NCBI GenBank assembly: GCA_025454525.1
Contig: JALOOG010000008.1
Coordinates: 1-64,000, forward strand
Direction of reading: 5' to 3'
DNA length: 64,000 nucleotides
Source: Anaerolineae bacterium
Lineage (GTDB): Bacteria > Chloroflexota > Anaerolineae > Aggregatilineales > Phototrophicaceae
Both the position numbers and the translations under genes were made by a program. Positions 1-8,719 of this stretch are shown here, piece by piece. How positions within the stretch are numbered: position 1 is the stretch's first letter; every line of letters begins with the position of its first letter. A model generated the notes under the pieces. That model saw only the letters and a program-made list of their open reading frames with translations. It did not search any database and was not told the origin of the DNA.

Positions 1-275
1 GCCGGACTGTTCACCGCAAAGCGTCCGATCATCTGATTGACCACCACTTCGCTGTCTAAACGAATTTGAATAAATTGACCATTGAGATCGACAGCGGTTT
101 CGAGTGTAAAGATCAATCCCATGTATTCCGCCTCATTATTGGTCATCGGTGGCAACGTGCGATTGCCTAAAAACACCACTTTGGACCAACGGTCAAGTGC
201 AATCACGCCTGCTCCCGCCCGTTGAGGTTGAACTGATCCATCCGCATAGAGGAGCAAATGTTCATAGCGATCCAT
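1..275 (-). CDS. RNase H-like protein (RVT_3/RNase HI fold), 5' part only
   Basis: The gene runs off the left edge, so only the N-terminal ~91 residues are present. From the ATG at 275 the protein reads MDRYEHLLLYADGS and has the RNase H order of acidic residues: Asp in YADGS, Glu in NNEAEY and Asp in RLDSE. This matches RNase HI/RVT_3 proteins, which cut RNA in RNA-DNA hybrids or are unassigned relatives. The start is chosen by homology; the Shine-Dalgarno (GGCGG) is weak. The same frame stays open upstream to 434 because it is continuous with the transposase remnant, so a longer hybrid product is possible. Fold confident; exact subfamily and start uncertain. Confidence 0.72.
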   Translation of the reverse strand, partial: MDRYEHLLLYADGSVQPQRAGAGVIALDRWSKVVFLGNRTLPPMTNNEAEYMGLIFTLETAVDLNGQFIQIRLDSEVVVNQMIGRFAVNSP

Positions 276-716
276 ATAGGTGGGGCCGCCGTCACTGTAA
301 TCAAGTATTGCTTGCCACTGGGTTTGATCACAGCTCAGGCTCACCGCCCAACCGACAATATAACGGGTGGCACGATCTCCCAAAGTCAAGTGGTAGGCTT
401 CGTTTTTTTCTCTGCGATGAAGGTGTAAGTTCATCCTGCTCAATCACCGCTTCCGGTTGCGACGGGTGATCGGGCAAAGAGTTAATATGGGCGGCGATCC
501 AATTCGCCACCGCCTCATACACCATGCCGAGATGACAGGTGATGCGTCGTAAGTTCATCCATTCCCACACAAGCTAAGAGCTTGCTGACGCAATTGTTCC
601 GAATAGCCTTATTGTTTGGGTTGCGGCGTATAGCGCGGCTGGTAAGGTTGGCACTGTAGGCTACGACCGACTTTCACTTGGCGTGTTGTTTTTTGGCAGT
701 GAGGACAGGTATTCAT
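276..716 (-). pseudogene. Decayed IS1-family transposase (InsA zinc-ribbon/HTH plus start of DDE domain)
   Basis: Read on the minus strand from the ATG at 716, this gives a zinc-ribbon start (MNTCPHCQK, then a QCQPY remnant and RYTPQPKQ). An in-frame TAA follows. The same frame then continues with GYSEQLRQQALSL and a helix-turn-helix segment (MNLRRITCHLGM to VANWI), and then VIEQDEL, the first catalytic Asp region of IS1-type DDE transposases. A run of seven A after SSQR shifts the frame; with six A it would continue NEAYHLTLGDRATRYIVGWA up to YSDGG. The 3' part of the transposase is missing and the RNase H gene follows at once. One nonsense change, one homopolymer frameshift and a 3' truncation make it a fossil. 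No terminal inverted repeats were identified. Confidence 0.7.
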
Positions 717-925
717 CACCTCTTTTTAACCTATATACCTTCTTTTAGCCACTCCCAAACTAAATAAATCTTGTAAGACATGCCCATCTGTTTGTCTTGC
801 ATCTCACGCTAGTAGTTAACTTCTCACCGATGTTTAATCTAAGATATGACCAATGTCCCCATTAGATTTAAAAGTTATGCGGTATCATACGGGGTACGTA
901 ACGGCGTAACATTAAAGGAAATGAT

Positions 926-2407
926 ATGAAAATTCTGTTTCGTCTTGTGCTAATTGCGATCGTCTTGACATTGGGCCTGTTACCCTTGGCTGCCCAAGAG
1001 GACTCCGCTTATGTGCGTGCCGGGCATTTTGCCGCCGACGCACCGGCCGTAGATGTTTATGTTAACGAAACCTTGGTTGTTGAAAATTTGAGCTATGGGG
1101 AAGTTTCGGTGTGGATAGCCGTCCCAGTCGGTACGGTCAACGTTGCCGTAGTTGCCACAGGCGACCCGTTGGAAGATGCAGTTTCCACCTTGCGCGATGT
1201 GATCCTTGAAGCGGATAATTTTGTCACCGTTTCGGCGATCGGATTGTTGGATGAAAACACCTTCCGTTTGCAACCTGCCTTTGAAGACTATCAAACCCCG
1301 ATTGAATCCGGTGTTACCCGTTTGACCTTGTTCCATGCGATTCGCGGTATGACAGGCGTTGATCTGGTTCGGAATGGCCAAGTTGCGTTGCTAAGTACCG
1401 TCACCTATCCCGATTTAGCCTTAGGCAATGACGGTGCGGCCAGCGTGGAAGCCGCTTCTGGAATCTATGACTTTACCATCACCGGCGCGGGGCGGATCAA
1501 CGCGGTCTTAGCTGAAGTACCTGAATTGGAATTGCCTGCTGGCGCGTATGTTTCAATTTTTGTCTATGGGGAATTGGATGCTGAAGAGATCACCGTTGAA
1601 GTGGTGACGGCCGAAGATGTGGAAGCGGTCATGTCGGGTGAGATGTTAACCGATGATACCGACACCACGCCTGATGAACCCACTGCAACCGAGGAACCGG
1701 CCGATACCGATACCGCTGATACTGATGTTCCGGCGCGTGAAGCGGAATTTGTCTACACTGACGGCGATGCCGCTTATATCCGCGCCGCGCACATGGTTGA
1801 AGATGCGCCGTCCGTAGATGTCTATTTCGACGGTCTGCTCACCGGGGTACAAAGTTTAGAATTTACCGATGTCACTGATTGGTCAGCGATCCCCGCCGGA
1901 ACGTATGATGTTGCGATCGTGCCTGCGGGTGAATCTGTGGACAGCGCTGTGTTAACCTTAAACGATGTCGAATTTTTAGCCGACTCGTTTACGACATTGA
2001 CCGCGTTAGGCGCATTAGAAGATGACACCTTCCGCGTGCAAGCGGCGATCGAAGATTATGCCACCCCGATCGAGGCAGGCGCGACTCGTTTGACCCTGTT
2101 CCATGCGATCCGCGATATGAGCGGTGTCGATCTGGTACGCAATGGCCAAACGGTGCTGTTAAGCACAGTGACTTTCCCGGATCCGGCGTTGGGGAATGAC
2201 GGTGCGGCGAGCGTAGAAGCGGCGATTGGCACGTATAACTTTACGATCACCGGCGCAGGACGGATTAACGCGGTGTTGTTAGAGATCCCCGAAGTGGAAT
2301 TACCCGCAGGGGCGTATGTCTCAATCTTCGTCTACGGCACATTGGATGATGAAAACTACGTCATCAAAACCGTAACCGCCGATGACATTGAAGCTTTAAC
2401 CGAGTAA
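926..2407 (+). CDS. Secreted tandem DUF4397 protein
   Basis: A 493-residue exported protein. It has a Sec signal peptide (residues 1-24, ending PLAAQ) and two homologous DUF4397 units at about 28-232 and 283-490. These are joined by an acidic Thr/Asp/Pro-rich linker (about 240-270). DUF4397 is a beta-sandwich found in secreted proteins of Chloroflexota, Bacteroidota and Firmicutes; its role is unknown. The second halves of the two units are very similar (both contain TRLTLFHAIR, GVDLVRNGQ and AGAYVSIFVYG), offset by 255 residues, so the gene grew by internal duplication. Ribosome site AAAGGAAATG lies just before the ATG. It stands alone and ends at a perfect hairpin. No anchor motif is seen, so it is probably released or wall-associated. 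Confidence 0.85.
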   Translation: MKILFRLVLIAIVLTLGLLPLAAQEDSAYVRAGHFAADAPAVDVYVNETLVVENLSYGEVSVWIAVPVGTVNVAVVATGDPLEDAVSTLRDVILEADNFVTVSAIGLLDENTFRLQPAFEDYQTPIESGVTRLTLFHAIRGMTGVDLVRNGQVALLSTVTYPDLALGNDGAASVEAASGIYDFTITGAGRINAVLAEVPELELPAGAYVSIFVYGELDAEEITVEVVTAEDVEAVMSGEMLTDDTDTTPDEPTATEEPADTDTADTDVPAREAEFVYTDGDAAYIRAAHMVEDAPSVDVYFDGLLTGVQSLEFTDVTDWSAIPAGTYDVAIVPAGESVDSAVLTLNDVEFLADSFTTLTALGALEDDTFRVQAAIEDYATPIEAGATRLTLFHAIRDMSGVDLVRNGQTVLLSTVTFPDPALGNDGAASVEAAIGTYNFTITGAGRINAVLLEIPEVELPAGAYVSIFVYGTLDDENYVIKTVTADDIEALTE

Positions 2408-2424
2408 AGTGAATTAGAACCGGT

Positions 2425-2450
2425 AAGGGCGGGTTGATACACCCGCCCTT
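2425..2450. terminator. Bidirectional hairpin terminator
   Basis: A perfect 10-bp stem (AAGGGCGGGT / ACCCGCCCTT) with a 6-nt loop lies between the DUF4397 gene and the convergent histidine kinase. Its right arm overlaps the stop codon of the kinase gene. Confidence 0.75.
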
Positions 2451-3564
2451 ATCGTGCTGGCAACCTAAAGTAAAAGACACTGCCTATACCTTGTTGCGAG
2501 TCAACCCCCACCTCACCATTCAAGCGCTCAATAATGCGTCGCACAATCGACAACCCTAATCCGTGTCCGGTGGCTCGGATATTATCCAAGCGCACGAACG
2601 GCTTAAATAAGGTGTCAAGTTGATCGGGTGCAATTCCCGCCCCGTTATCTTTGACCCAAAAGTTGACCATGCCATTGTTCGCTTCGCTACCCACTTCGAT
2701 CTTAGGCGGTTGCCCACCGTATTTGATCGCGTTACTGATGTAATTTGTCCAAACTTCTTCAATCCAAGGCGCGTAGCCGATCGCCGTGTGCCAATGAGAC
2801 GGGGTGATCAGAGTAGCGTTTTCGCTTTCGAGTTGATAACGTAGACGATAACTTACACTGGTCATGATCTCGTCCATGTTGAGATAACTGAGTTCTACTT
2901 GTTCAGTTGCACGCATATTCGCTAACAGCAGTAACTCATCAATGATCGTGATCATCTTATAGGTGGTGTTTTGAATGTACATCACCATTTCTGAAAGTTC
3001 ACTCTCTTGTAGTTGCTCTTTCAGCAGATCCACAAAGCCGACGACCACAGAGAGGGGAGATTTAAGGTCATGAGCGACGGTATGCGAAAAAGCGCGTAAT
3101 TCTTCGATCAGTTGTTCCCGCTCTTGTTCAGCCTCTTTACGACGGGTGACATCACGCACAAAATTGATTAACACCCGTTGAGCGCCAAATTTTCCCGCAC
3201 GGCTACTCACTTCTACCGGGATCAATTTACCGTTGGCATGACGATAGAGACATTCGTAAAAATTCGTCCCGCTTGCCGTCGATTTCCAACCGACTTCCTG
3301 TAGATTTTCCGCCGGAAACTGTTCAATTTCACCGATCTTTTTCTCTAACAGCTGGGCAACCGTGTAACCTAAGCGACGAGCGGCATTTTGATTCGCGCCG
3401 ATGATCTTGAGCGTTGCAGGATCGATCACAACGATCGTTTCACCCGATTGTTCAAAGATAGTGAGAAATTGTTCCTCCAAGTGGAGGATTTGATCGAGTA
3501 ATTGACCGCGTTCAGACTCTAGTTTTGCGATACGCGCTTGTAACTCTGTAATTTCTTCCGACAT
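2449..3564 (-). CDS. PAS-domain sensor histidine kinase (orphan, soluble)
   Basis: About 371 residues: an N-terminal coiled coil (ITELQARIAKLE), one PAS domain (about 35-140), then HisKA and HATPase_c. Visible motifs are the H-box AHDLKSPL with the phospho-accepting His, the N-box WTNYISNAIKYGG, the G1 box DNGAGIAP and the G2 box GHGLGLSIVRR. It should autophosphorylate and pass phosphate to a response regulator, but none is next to it. No membrane segment, so it senses a cytoplasmic signal. A longer reading frame starts at 3651, but a good promoter lies at 3606-3634, inside that extension, so the ATG at 3564 (AAGG seven bases upstream) is preferred. Kinase call firm; ligand unknown. Confidence 0.9.
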   Translation of the reverse strand: MSEEITELQARIAKLESERGQLLDQILHLEEQFLTIFEQSGETIVVIDPATLKIIGANQNAARRLGYTVAQLLEKKIGEIEQFPAENLQEVGWKSTASGTNFYECLYRHANGKLIPVEVSSRAGKFGAQRVLINFVRDVTRRKEAEQEREQLIEELRAFSHTVAHDLKSPLSVVVGFVDLLKEQLQESELSEMVMYIQNTTYKMITIIDELLLLANMRATEQVELSYLNMDEIMTSVSYRLRYQLESENATLITPSHWHTAIGYAPWIEEVWTNYISNAIKYGGQPPKIEVGSEANNGMVNFWVKDNGAGIAPDQLDTLFKPFVRLDNIRATGHGLGLSIVRRIIERLNGEVGVDSQQGIGSVFYFRLPAR

Positions 3565-3605
3565 CCCTTTACCTTTTTCGGTCAACGGCTCATGGTCAAG
3601 GTATG

Positions 3606-3634
3606 ATTGTAATGTTAGGTGAAAACGTTGACAA
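3606..3634 (-). promoter_or_regulatory. Sigma-70-type promoter of the histidine kinase gene
   Basis: On the minus strand, TTGTCA (3634-3629) and TACAAT (3611-3606) are separated by exactly 17 bp. The predicted transcription start falls about 30 bases ahead of the ATG at 3564, which argues against the longer ORF start at 3651. Confidence 0.65.
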
Positions 3635-3665
3635 CTTTGTGATAACGTCATGAGAGGATTACCCT

Positions 3666-4880
3666 ATGCTGATGAATGTCGATGAAGCGATTGAGCAGAT
3701 CTTGGCTCAAATTACCCCCTTACCGGGTGAAATGATACCGATCGGACAAGGATTAGGACGGATCACCTCTCAGTCGGTGATCTCGGATGAAGATCTACCC
3801 CCATTTGCTAATTCCAGCATGGACGGTTACGCTGTGCGCGCCCAAGACATCACCCAAGTGCCGATGATCCTACAGGTGGTTATGGATGTGCCGGCCGGTG
3901 TATTTCCGTCTGAAACTTTACACGCCGGACAAGCCGCCCGGATCATGACCGGCGCACCGATCCCAATCGGCGCAGACGCGGTGATCCCAGTAGAAGAGAC
4001 TGATAGCGCTTGGGATCTTGGGGGCCCACCACCCAAACAAGTCGAAATTCGGCGAAGTGCCAAAATAGGAGCTTCGATCCGTCCGATCGGCGAAAATGTC
4101 CAACGCGGTCAAACCGTGTTAAATGCCGGACGGGTCTTGCGTCCCCAAGACATCGGGATGTTAGCATCCATTGGACAACCGACGGTTTACGTTACCCGAC
4201 AACCCCGCGTAGCCATTTTGACCACAGGGGACGAATTGTTAACCGCCGATCAACCACTCACACCCGGCAAGATCCGCGATGCGAATAGTCCAATGTTAGC
4301 GGCCATGGTGACACAAGCTGGCGCGCATCCGATCGTCTTGCCGATCGCGCCCGATCGCTTGGAGGCGGTTCGCGCATTGTTTTTAGAGGCGATCGCGTTT
4401 TCCCCCGATGTGATCATCAGTTCCGCGGGGGTATCGGTTGGGGCCGCCGATTTTGTGCGAACGGTCTTAGCAGAATTGGGGGAGGTCAACTTTTGGCGGA
4501 TCAACTTGCGGCCGGGAAAACCCTTAGCTTTTGGTCAATTGCGGGGGATTCCGTTTTTTGGTTTGCCGGGCAATCCGGTTTCTGCTGCGGTCACATTTGA
4601 TGTGATCGTGAGGCCCGCTTTGGATCGCCTGTTAGGGCGGGTGAGTCCACTGCACACGATCATCGCCGAAGCGGGAGAAGATTTTACATCCGATGGCCGT
4701 CGGAGTTATCTGAGAGTGACGCTTTCACAACGCGAAGGCAAATGGATTGCCCATTTAACCGGAACACAAAGTTCCGGCGCGTTGATGTCTTTGGTACAAG
4801 CGGACGGGTTGATGATCGTGCCGGAAGGGGTGATCGAAGTCCAAGCGGGGACACCCTTAACCGTTAGGGTATGGAATTAG
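3666..4880 (+). CDS. moeA: Molybdopterin molybdenumtransferase MoeA
   Basis: A 404-residue protein of full family length. MoeA inserts molybdate into adenylylated molybdopterin in the last step of molybdenum cofactor synthesis. Family signatures seen: SSMDGYAV near the N-terminus, MTGAPIPIGADAVIPVEE, TTGDEL, SSAGVSVGAADFVR, LRPGKPLAFG and GLPGNPVSA, then the C-terminal barrel domain. GAGGA lies just before the start; an in-frame ATG six bases later (3672) is the alternative. No other moa/mob gene is nearby, so it is an isolated cofactor gene, divergent from the histidine kinase. Confidence 0.95.
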   Translation: MLMNVDEAIEQILAQITPLPGEMIPIGQGLGRITSQSVISDEDLPPFANSSMDGYAVRAQDITQVPMILQVVMDVPAGVFPSETLHAGQAARIMTGAPIPIGADAVIPVEETDSAWDLGGPPPKQVEIRRSAKIGASIRPIGENVQRGQTVLNAGRVLRPQDIGMLASIGQPTVYVTRQPRVAILTTGDELLTADQPLTPGKIRDANSPMLAAMVTQAGAHPIVLPIAPDRLEAVRALFLEAIAFSPDVIISSAGVSVGAADFVRTVLAELGEVNFWRINLRPGKPLAFGQLRGIPFFGLPGNPVSAAVTFDVIVRPALDRLLGRVSPLHTIIAEAGEDFTSDGRRSYLRVTLSQREGKWIAHLTGTQSSGALMSLVQADGLMIVPEGVIEVQAGTPLTVRVWN

Positions 4881-4929
4881 AGTATCGAATTGACGATTGA
4901 GATCGGCGGTTTAGCTTCTCGACACACAA

Positions 4930-4938
4930 TGTTATAAT
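4930..4938 (+). promoter_or_regulatory. Extended -10 promoter for the VKOR gene
   Basis: TGTTATAAT fits the extended -10 form TGnTATAAT. No good -35 is seen 17 bp upstream, which is tolerated by extended -10 promoters. It lies about 35 bases before the ATG at 4973. Confidence 0.5.
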
Positions 4939-4972
4939 AGAGGCTGTCAAGTCGTATGGATGGAGTTTAGTA

Positions 4973-5470
4973 ATGACAACGCAACCGTTGAGTCAAGCTG
5001 AATCAGTTTCCCCAGTCAGCGCCCCGCGGCGCACGTTGTGGATGTTTAGCCTAGTACTGGTGTTTTTTGGCCTATTGGTGAGTGGCTACTTAAGTTACAT
5101 CAAATTGACCGACGCGCCGATGCAATGTATCCAAGGCAGCGTGTTTAACTGTGATTATGTGCAGAACAGTGCCTATTCGCGCCTAGCGGGTATCCCGATC
5201 GCGTGGCTTGGATTCGGATCGTATATCGTGATCGGTGTGTTGTTATTGCTTCAGCATCGGGTGGCCTTTTTACGTGAATATGGCATGTTGTTAATCTTTG
5301 GGATTGTGCTGTTCACGTTTATCTATTCGATGTGGTTGGTTTATGTCCAGTTTTTCTTGTTAGAAGCGCTTTGCCAATGGTGTTTGACACATGAGGCGAT
5401 CATGACAGTGTTGTTTATCACCACTAGCATCCGCCTGAAAAATTTCTTGGCAGATCCAGCCTCAGTTTAA
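4973..5470 (+). CDS. Vitamin K epoxide reductase (VKOR) family membrane thiol oxidase
   Basis: A 165-residue protein with four to five membrane helices. It has the two VKOR cysteine pairs: C52/C60 in the loop after helix 1 (CIQGSVFNC) and the active-site pair C134/C137 in CQWC. Bacterial VKORs re-oxidise a DsbA-like thioredoxin and pass electrons to quinone, driving disulfide formation in exported proteins. Many bacterial VKORs carry a fused thioredoxin domain; this one ends right after the last helix, so its partner must be encoded elsewhere. Followed by a strong terminator, so probably monocistronic. Confidence 0.9.
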   Translation: MTTQPLSQAESVSPVSAPRRTLWMFSLVLVFFGLLVSGYLSYIKLTDAPMQCIQGSVFNCDYVQNSAYSRLAGIPIAWLGFGSYIVIGVLLLLQHRVAFLREYGMLLIFGIVLFTFIYSMWLVYVQFFLLEALCQWCLTHEAIMTVLFITTSIRLKNFLADPASV

Positions 5471-5477
5471 CCACTTT

Positions 5478-5502
5478 GGGGCGCTCCAGTTGCGCCCCTT
5501 TT
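5478..5502 (+). terminator. Rho-independent terminator after the VKOR gene
   Basis: GGGGCGC / GCGCCCC stem of 7 bp with a 7-nt loop, followed directly by TTTT. It lies 8 bases past the VKOR stop codon. Confidence 0.8.
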
Positions 5503-5527
5503 AACCGAAACCCCTATTGGATGCTTT

Positions 5528-6682
5528 ATGGATATTCTCATATCATTTCTCGATGTTTTGTTACATCTGATCGTTGTTCTTATGGGTTTGATTATCGTAT
5601 TAGGCACGATGACTTCCGCGCTCCGTTCATTTGTGTTGGCACGTAGCGCCCGTGATGCGATCACCTCGCTGGTGTTTCGCACCAATCGACGGATCTTTAA
5701 CCTCTGGTTGGTGCGCTGTGATACTTATGAAGATCGGGATCGTATCATGGCGATGTATGCGCCCATCAGTTTGATCTTGTTACCCTTGACTTGGCTGGCC
5801 TTCGGCACGATCGGCTTTACCTTGATCTATTGGGGGTTAGGGGTTGGCACGCTAGAACGTGCGATGATCATTAGCGGCTCATCGATCATGACGTTAGGAT
5901 CAGCGACCGATGATCGCACTCTTTTTTTTATCATCGAGTTTATTGAAGCCGCCTTTGGGATCATCCTCACCGCGGTATTGATCTCCTATTTACCGACGAT
6001 GTATAGCGCTTTTTCGCGTCGTGAAACCTTGGTGACGATGTTAGAAGTCCGTGCTAGCGCGCCACCATCCGCTCTCGACATGATCATCCGCGCCCACAGC
6101 ATTCGCGGGTTAGAGGCCTTAAATGAAATTTGGCGCAATTGGGAACAATGGTTCGCCGAGATCGAAGAGAGTCATACCTCATTACCTGCATTGGTCTTTT
6201 TCCGCTCCACCAAACCCGGGCGATCATGGATTACCGCCGCGGGCGCGGTCTTAGATGCCGCCAGTTTACATGAGGCGGTCTTAGATGTCCCCATCAACCC
6301 AGATGCCCGCTTGTGTATTCGGTCCGGGTTTTTGGCGTTACGCCATATCGCCGATTTTTTCTTGATCGATTATGATCCCGATCCGCATTTTCCCGCACAT
6401 CCGATCAGCATCAGTCGCATCGAATTTGATGAAGTTTACGATCAACTCAAAGAGGCGGGGGTGCCGGTGAAACCGGATCGCGATCAATGTTGGTTAGATT
6501 TTGCTGGTTGGCGCGTCAACTATGACACGGTATTGTTGCGCTTGGCCGCATTGACCTTAGCGCCTTATGCGCCATGGTCATCGGATCGCTCGTTACCCGG
6601 AAGCAACTTTCGCCCGTTTTCATTATGGGTCTCGCAAAAAGACAAAAAAATGCACGTCAAATCATCTACCGCTAAACGTTGA
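5528..6682 (+). CDS. Membrane protein with potassium-channel-like pore region
   Basis: 384 residues. Hydrophobic helices lie at about 3-28, 78-104 and 131-157, with a re-entrant-looking segment at 111-128 (SGSSIMTLGSA) just before the last helix. This layout (helix, P-loop, helix) resembles two-transmembrane ion channels, and STMTLGS-like sequence sits where TVGYGD normally is, but the GYG filter itself is absent. The C-terminal ~220 residues are soluble and unrecognised. I would call it a divergent ion-channel-like protein; ion selectivity cannot be assigned. Its 3' end overlaps the convergent aldehyde dehydrogenase by 11 bp. Confidence 0.6.
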   Translation: MDILISFLDVLLHLIVVLMGLIIVLGTMTSALRSFVLARSARDAITSLVFRTNRRIFNLWLVRCDTYEDRDRIMAMYAPISLILLPLTWLAFGTIGFTLIYWGLGVGTLERAMIISGSSIMTLGSATDDRTLFFIIEFIEAAFGIILTAVLISYLPTMYSAFSRRETLVTMLEVRASAPPSALDMIIRAHSIRGLEALNEIWRNWEQWFAEIEESHTSLPALVFFRSTKPGRSWITAAGAVLDAASLHEAVLDVPINPDARLCIRSGFLALRHIADFFLIDYDPDPHFPAHPISISRIEFDEVYDQLKEAGVPVKPDRDQCWLDFAGWRVNYDTVLLRLAALTLAPYAPWSSDRSLPGSNFRPFSLWVSQKDKKMHVKSSTAKR

Positions 6683-8045
6683 TCACTACCATCCGCAATG
6701 TGGTCATATCTTCAATGGCAAAACGTGGGCCTTCGCGCCCGATCCCAGAGCTTTTATTGCCGCCATAAGGCATGTGATCGGCTCGAAAAGTCGGGACATC
6801 ATTGATCATCACCCCGCCCACGTTTAGGCGTTGCACCGCTTGTAAGGCCTTGCCTAAATCACGGGTATACACCCCCGCCTGTAATCCATACGGTGACTCA
6901 TCTGCCAGAGTTAACGCTTGCTCAAAATCACTGAACGGGATCAAATTGACCACCGGGGCGAACACTTCTTCCCGCATGACCCGTAAATCCGGTGACACCT
7001 GTTCTAAAACCGTCGGAATCATGGTGCGTCCTTGACGCTCACCCCCGATCACCAGTTTCGCATCGCGATCGATCGCCTCTTGAACCCAACTTTGTGCGCG
7101 TTGAGCCGCCGCTTCAGTGATCATCGGGCCGATGTCCGTCTGATCGTTAAGCGGATCACCGAGGATTAAACGTGCCGTTTTCGACTGAAACCGATCCCGA
7201 AATTCCGCATACCGCGACTCATGCACATAGATCCGCTGCACACTGATACACACTTGCCCGCTATACGCAAAACTCCCGATCACACAGCCATCCACCGCCC
7301 GATCAAGATCCGCATCTTGATCGATGATCACCGCCGCATTTCCCCCCAATTCATACACCGCCTTGCGTAACCCGATCGCTTGGCTAATGGCGTGCGCGAC
7401 GGGTGGACTTCCCGTAAATGAGATCATCGCCACACGCGGATCTGTGGTCAACCATTGACCCACCGCCCGATCCCCGATCACGACCTCAAATGCACCTGTT
7501 GGCAAGCCCGCCTCTAACAGGATCTCTTGTAAGCGGAGCGCCGTAAGTGGCGTTGCAGGGGCGGGTTTTAAGACGATCGCACAACCCGCCGCGATCGCCG
7601 GGGCGACTTTATGTGCAACCAGATTCAGCGGAAAATTAAACGGGGTGATCGCCGCGACCACACCGATCGGCACGCGCAAATAGTAGCCAAAACGTCCGAC
7701 TCCATTTTTCGCCGCGTCCATCGGGATCGTTTCACCGTGGATGCGTTTCGACTCTTCGGCCGCAAACCCAAAAGTTTCGACCGCCCGGCTCACCTCACCG
7801 CGTGCAAATTTAAGCGGTTTGCCGCTCTCTTTGGCCATCAATTCCGTGAGGTTTTTAGCATCCGCTTCGATCAATTCCGCGGCGGTGTTCAAAATGCGGG
7901 CGCGTCGAAAAGCGGGCATTTGAGCCATTTTAGGCCCTGCATTGACCGCACGGCCGATCGCAGCGCGTACCTCCTCCTCACGGGTTTCTGATAATTCGGC
8001 GATCACCTGCTCATTATAGGGGTTGATGACCTGTAAAACTGACAT
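6672..8045 (-). CDS. NAD(P)-dependent aldehyde dehydrogenase
   Basis: 457 residues from the ATG at 8045 (MSVLQVINPYNEQVIAEL), a usual ALDH length. The ORF can be read up to 8198, but that extension is not ALDH-like and crosses the divergent sigma gene. Signatures: TPFNFPLNLVAHKVAPAI and LKPAPATPLTAL (cofactor binding), SFTGSPPVA, the general base Glu in YELGGNAAV, the catalytic Cys in SGQVCISVQR, and EEVFAPV. It oxidises an aldehyde to the acid; substrate is not evident (lactaldehyde/GAPN-like branch by feel). Divergent from the sigma-factor operon. Confidence 0.9.
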   Translation of the reverse strand: MSVLQVINPYNEQVIAELSETREEEVRAAIGRAVNAGPKMAQMPAFRRARILNTAAELIEADAKNLTELMAKESGKPLKFARGEVSRAVETFGFAAEESKRIHGETIPMDAAKNGVGRFGYYLRVPIGVVAAITPFNFPLNLVAHKVAPAIAAGCAIVLKPAPATPLTALRLQEILLEAGLPTGAFEVVIGDRAVGQWLTTDPRVAMISFTGSPPVAHAISQAIGLRKAVYELGGNAAVIIDQDADLDRAVDGCVIGSFAYSGQVCISVQRIYVHESRYAEFRDRFQSKTARLILGDPLNDQTDIGPMITEAAAQRAQSWVQEAIDRDAKLVIGGERQGRTMIPTVLEQVSPDLRVMREEVFAPVVNLIPFSDFEQALTLADESPYGLQAGVYTRDLGKALQAVQRLNVGGVMINDVPTFRADHMPYGGNKSSGIGREGPRFAIEDMTTLRMVVINV

Positions 8046-8173
8046 AGCTTTAAAGCGCCTTTTGAACTGATCCGATCCGCCTAGTTTAGCATGGAAGTTT
8101 AGACGAATCGGTGAACCTTTGCTCAACTTAGTCGTAATAGGCTTAGTGCGGATCAGATCGAAAGGGGAGCGAG

Positions 8174-8719
8174 GTGAAAAGTGATGAAACCCTCGCACAA
8201 GCGATACAACACGGGGATCGATCGGCGGTGGGTGAGTTAGTCACCCGTCATCATGGCCCCTTGGTCGGATATTTGTATCGCATGACCGGAGAACAACGTC
8301 TTTTGGCCGAAGATCTCGCACAAGAGACCTTTGTCCGCTTGCTTCGATCCATCCATACCTACCAATATCCACGCCCGTTCAAAGCATGGTTATACGCCTT
8401 AGCGACTCACTTGGCCCGCGATCATTACAAAAGCGCCGATACCCAACGCACGATCGCACTTTCAGTCGATTTTGAGATCGCCGCCGATGATTTACCCGAA
8501 CAACAAGCGATCCTCAACGATCAATCGCAACGGGTCGCTATGGCGATTCATACCCTACCACCTCACCAACGTGAGGCGATCGTATTACGTTACTATCAGG
8601 GTCTCTCCCACGCGGAGATCGGCGCGGCCTTACACATCCCGATCGGCACAGTGAAATCGCGTTTATCGATCGGTTTAGCGCGTTTGCGTGAATTATTAGA
8701 GGGGATTCCACATGAATGA
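8174..8719 (+). CDS. ECF-type RNA polymerase sigma factor
   Basis: 181 residues with only sigma region 2 (about 20-90, including LAEDLAQETFVRLLRS, the -10 recognition helix) and region 4 (about 120-175, LPPHQREAIVLRYYQGLS and GTVKSRLSIGLARL, an HTH binding the -35). This is the sigma-70 ECF layout. GTG start with AAAGGGGAGCGAG just upstream. It heads a five-gene run and overlaps the next gene by 8 bp, the usual place for its anti-sigma factor. Likely controls its own operon, which encodes an ABC exporter. Confidence 0.92.
   Translation: MKSDETLAQAIQHGDRSAVGELVTRHHGPLVGYLYRMTGEQRLLAEDLAQETFVRLLRSIHTYQYPRPFKAWLYALATHLARDHYKSADTQRTIALSVDFEIAADDLPEQQAILNDQSQRVAMAIHTLPPHQREAIVLRYYQGLSHAEIGAALHIPIGTVKSRLSIGLARLRELLEGIPHE

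Noticed and set aside
3565-3651. 29-residue N-terminal extension of the histidine kinase
   Set aside because: A good promoter with 17-bp spacing lies inside it, and the 3564 ATG has a better ribosome site.
8046-8198. 51-residue N-terminal extension of the aldehyde dehydrogenase
   Set aside because: Not ALDH-like, crosses the divergent promoter region and the sigma start.
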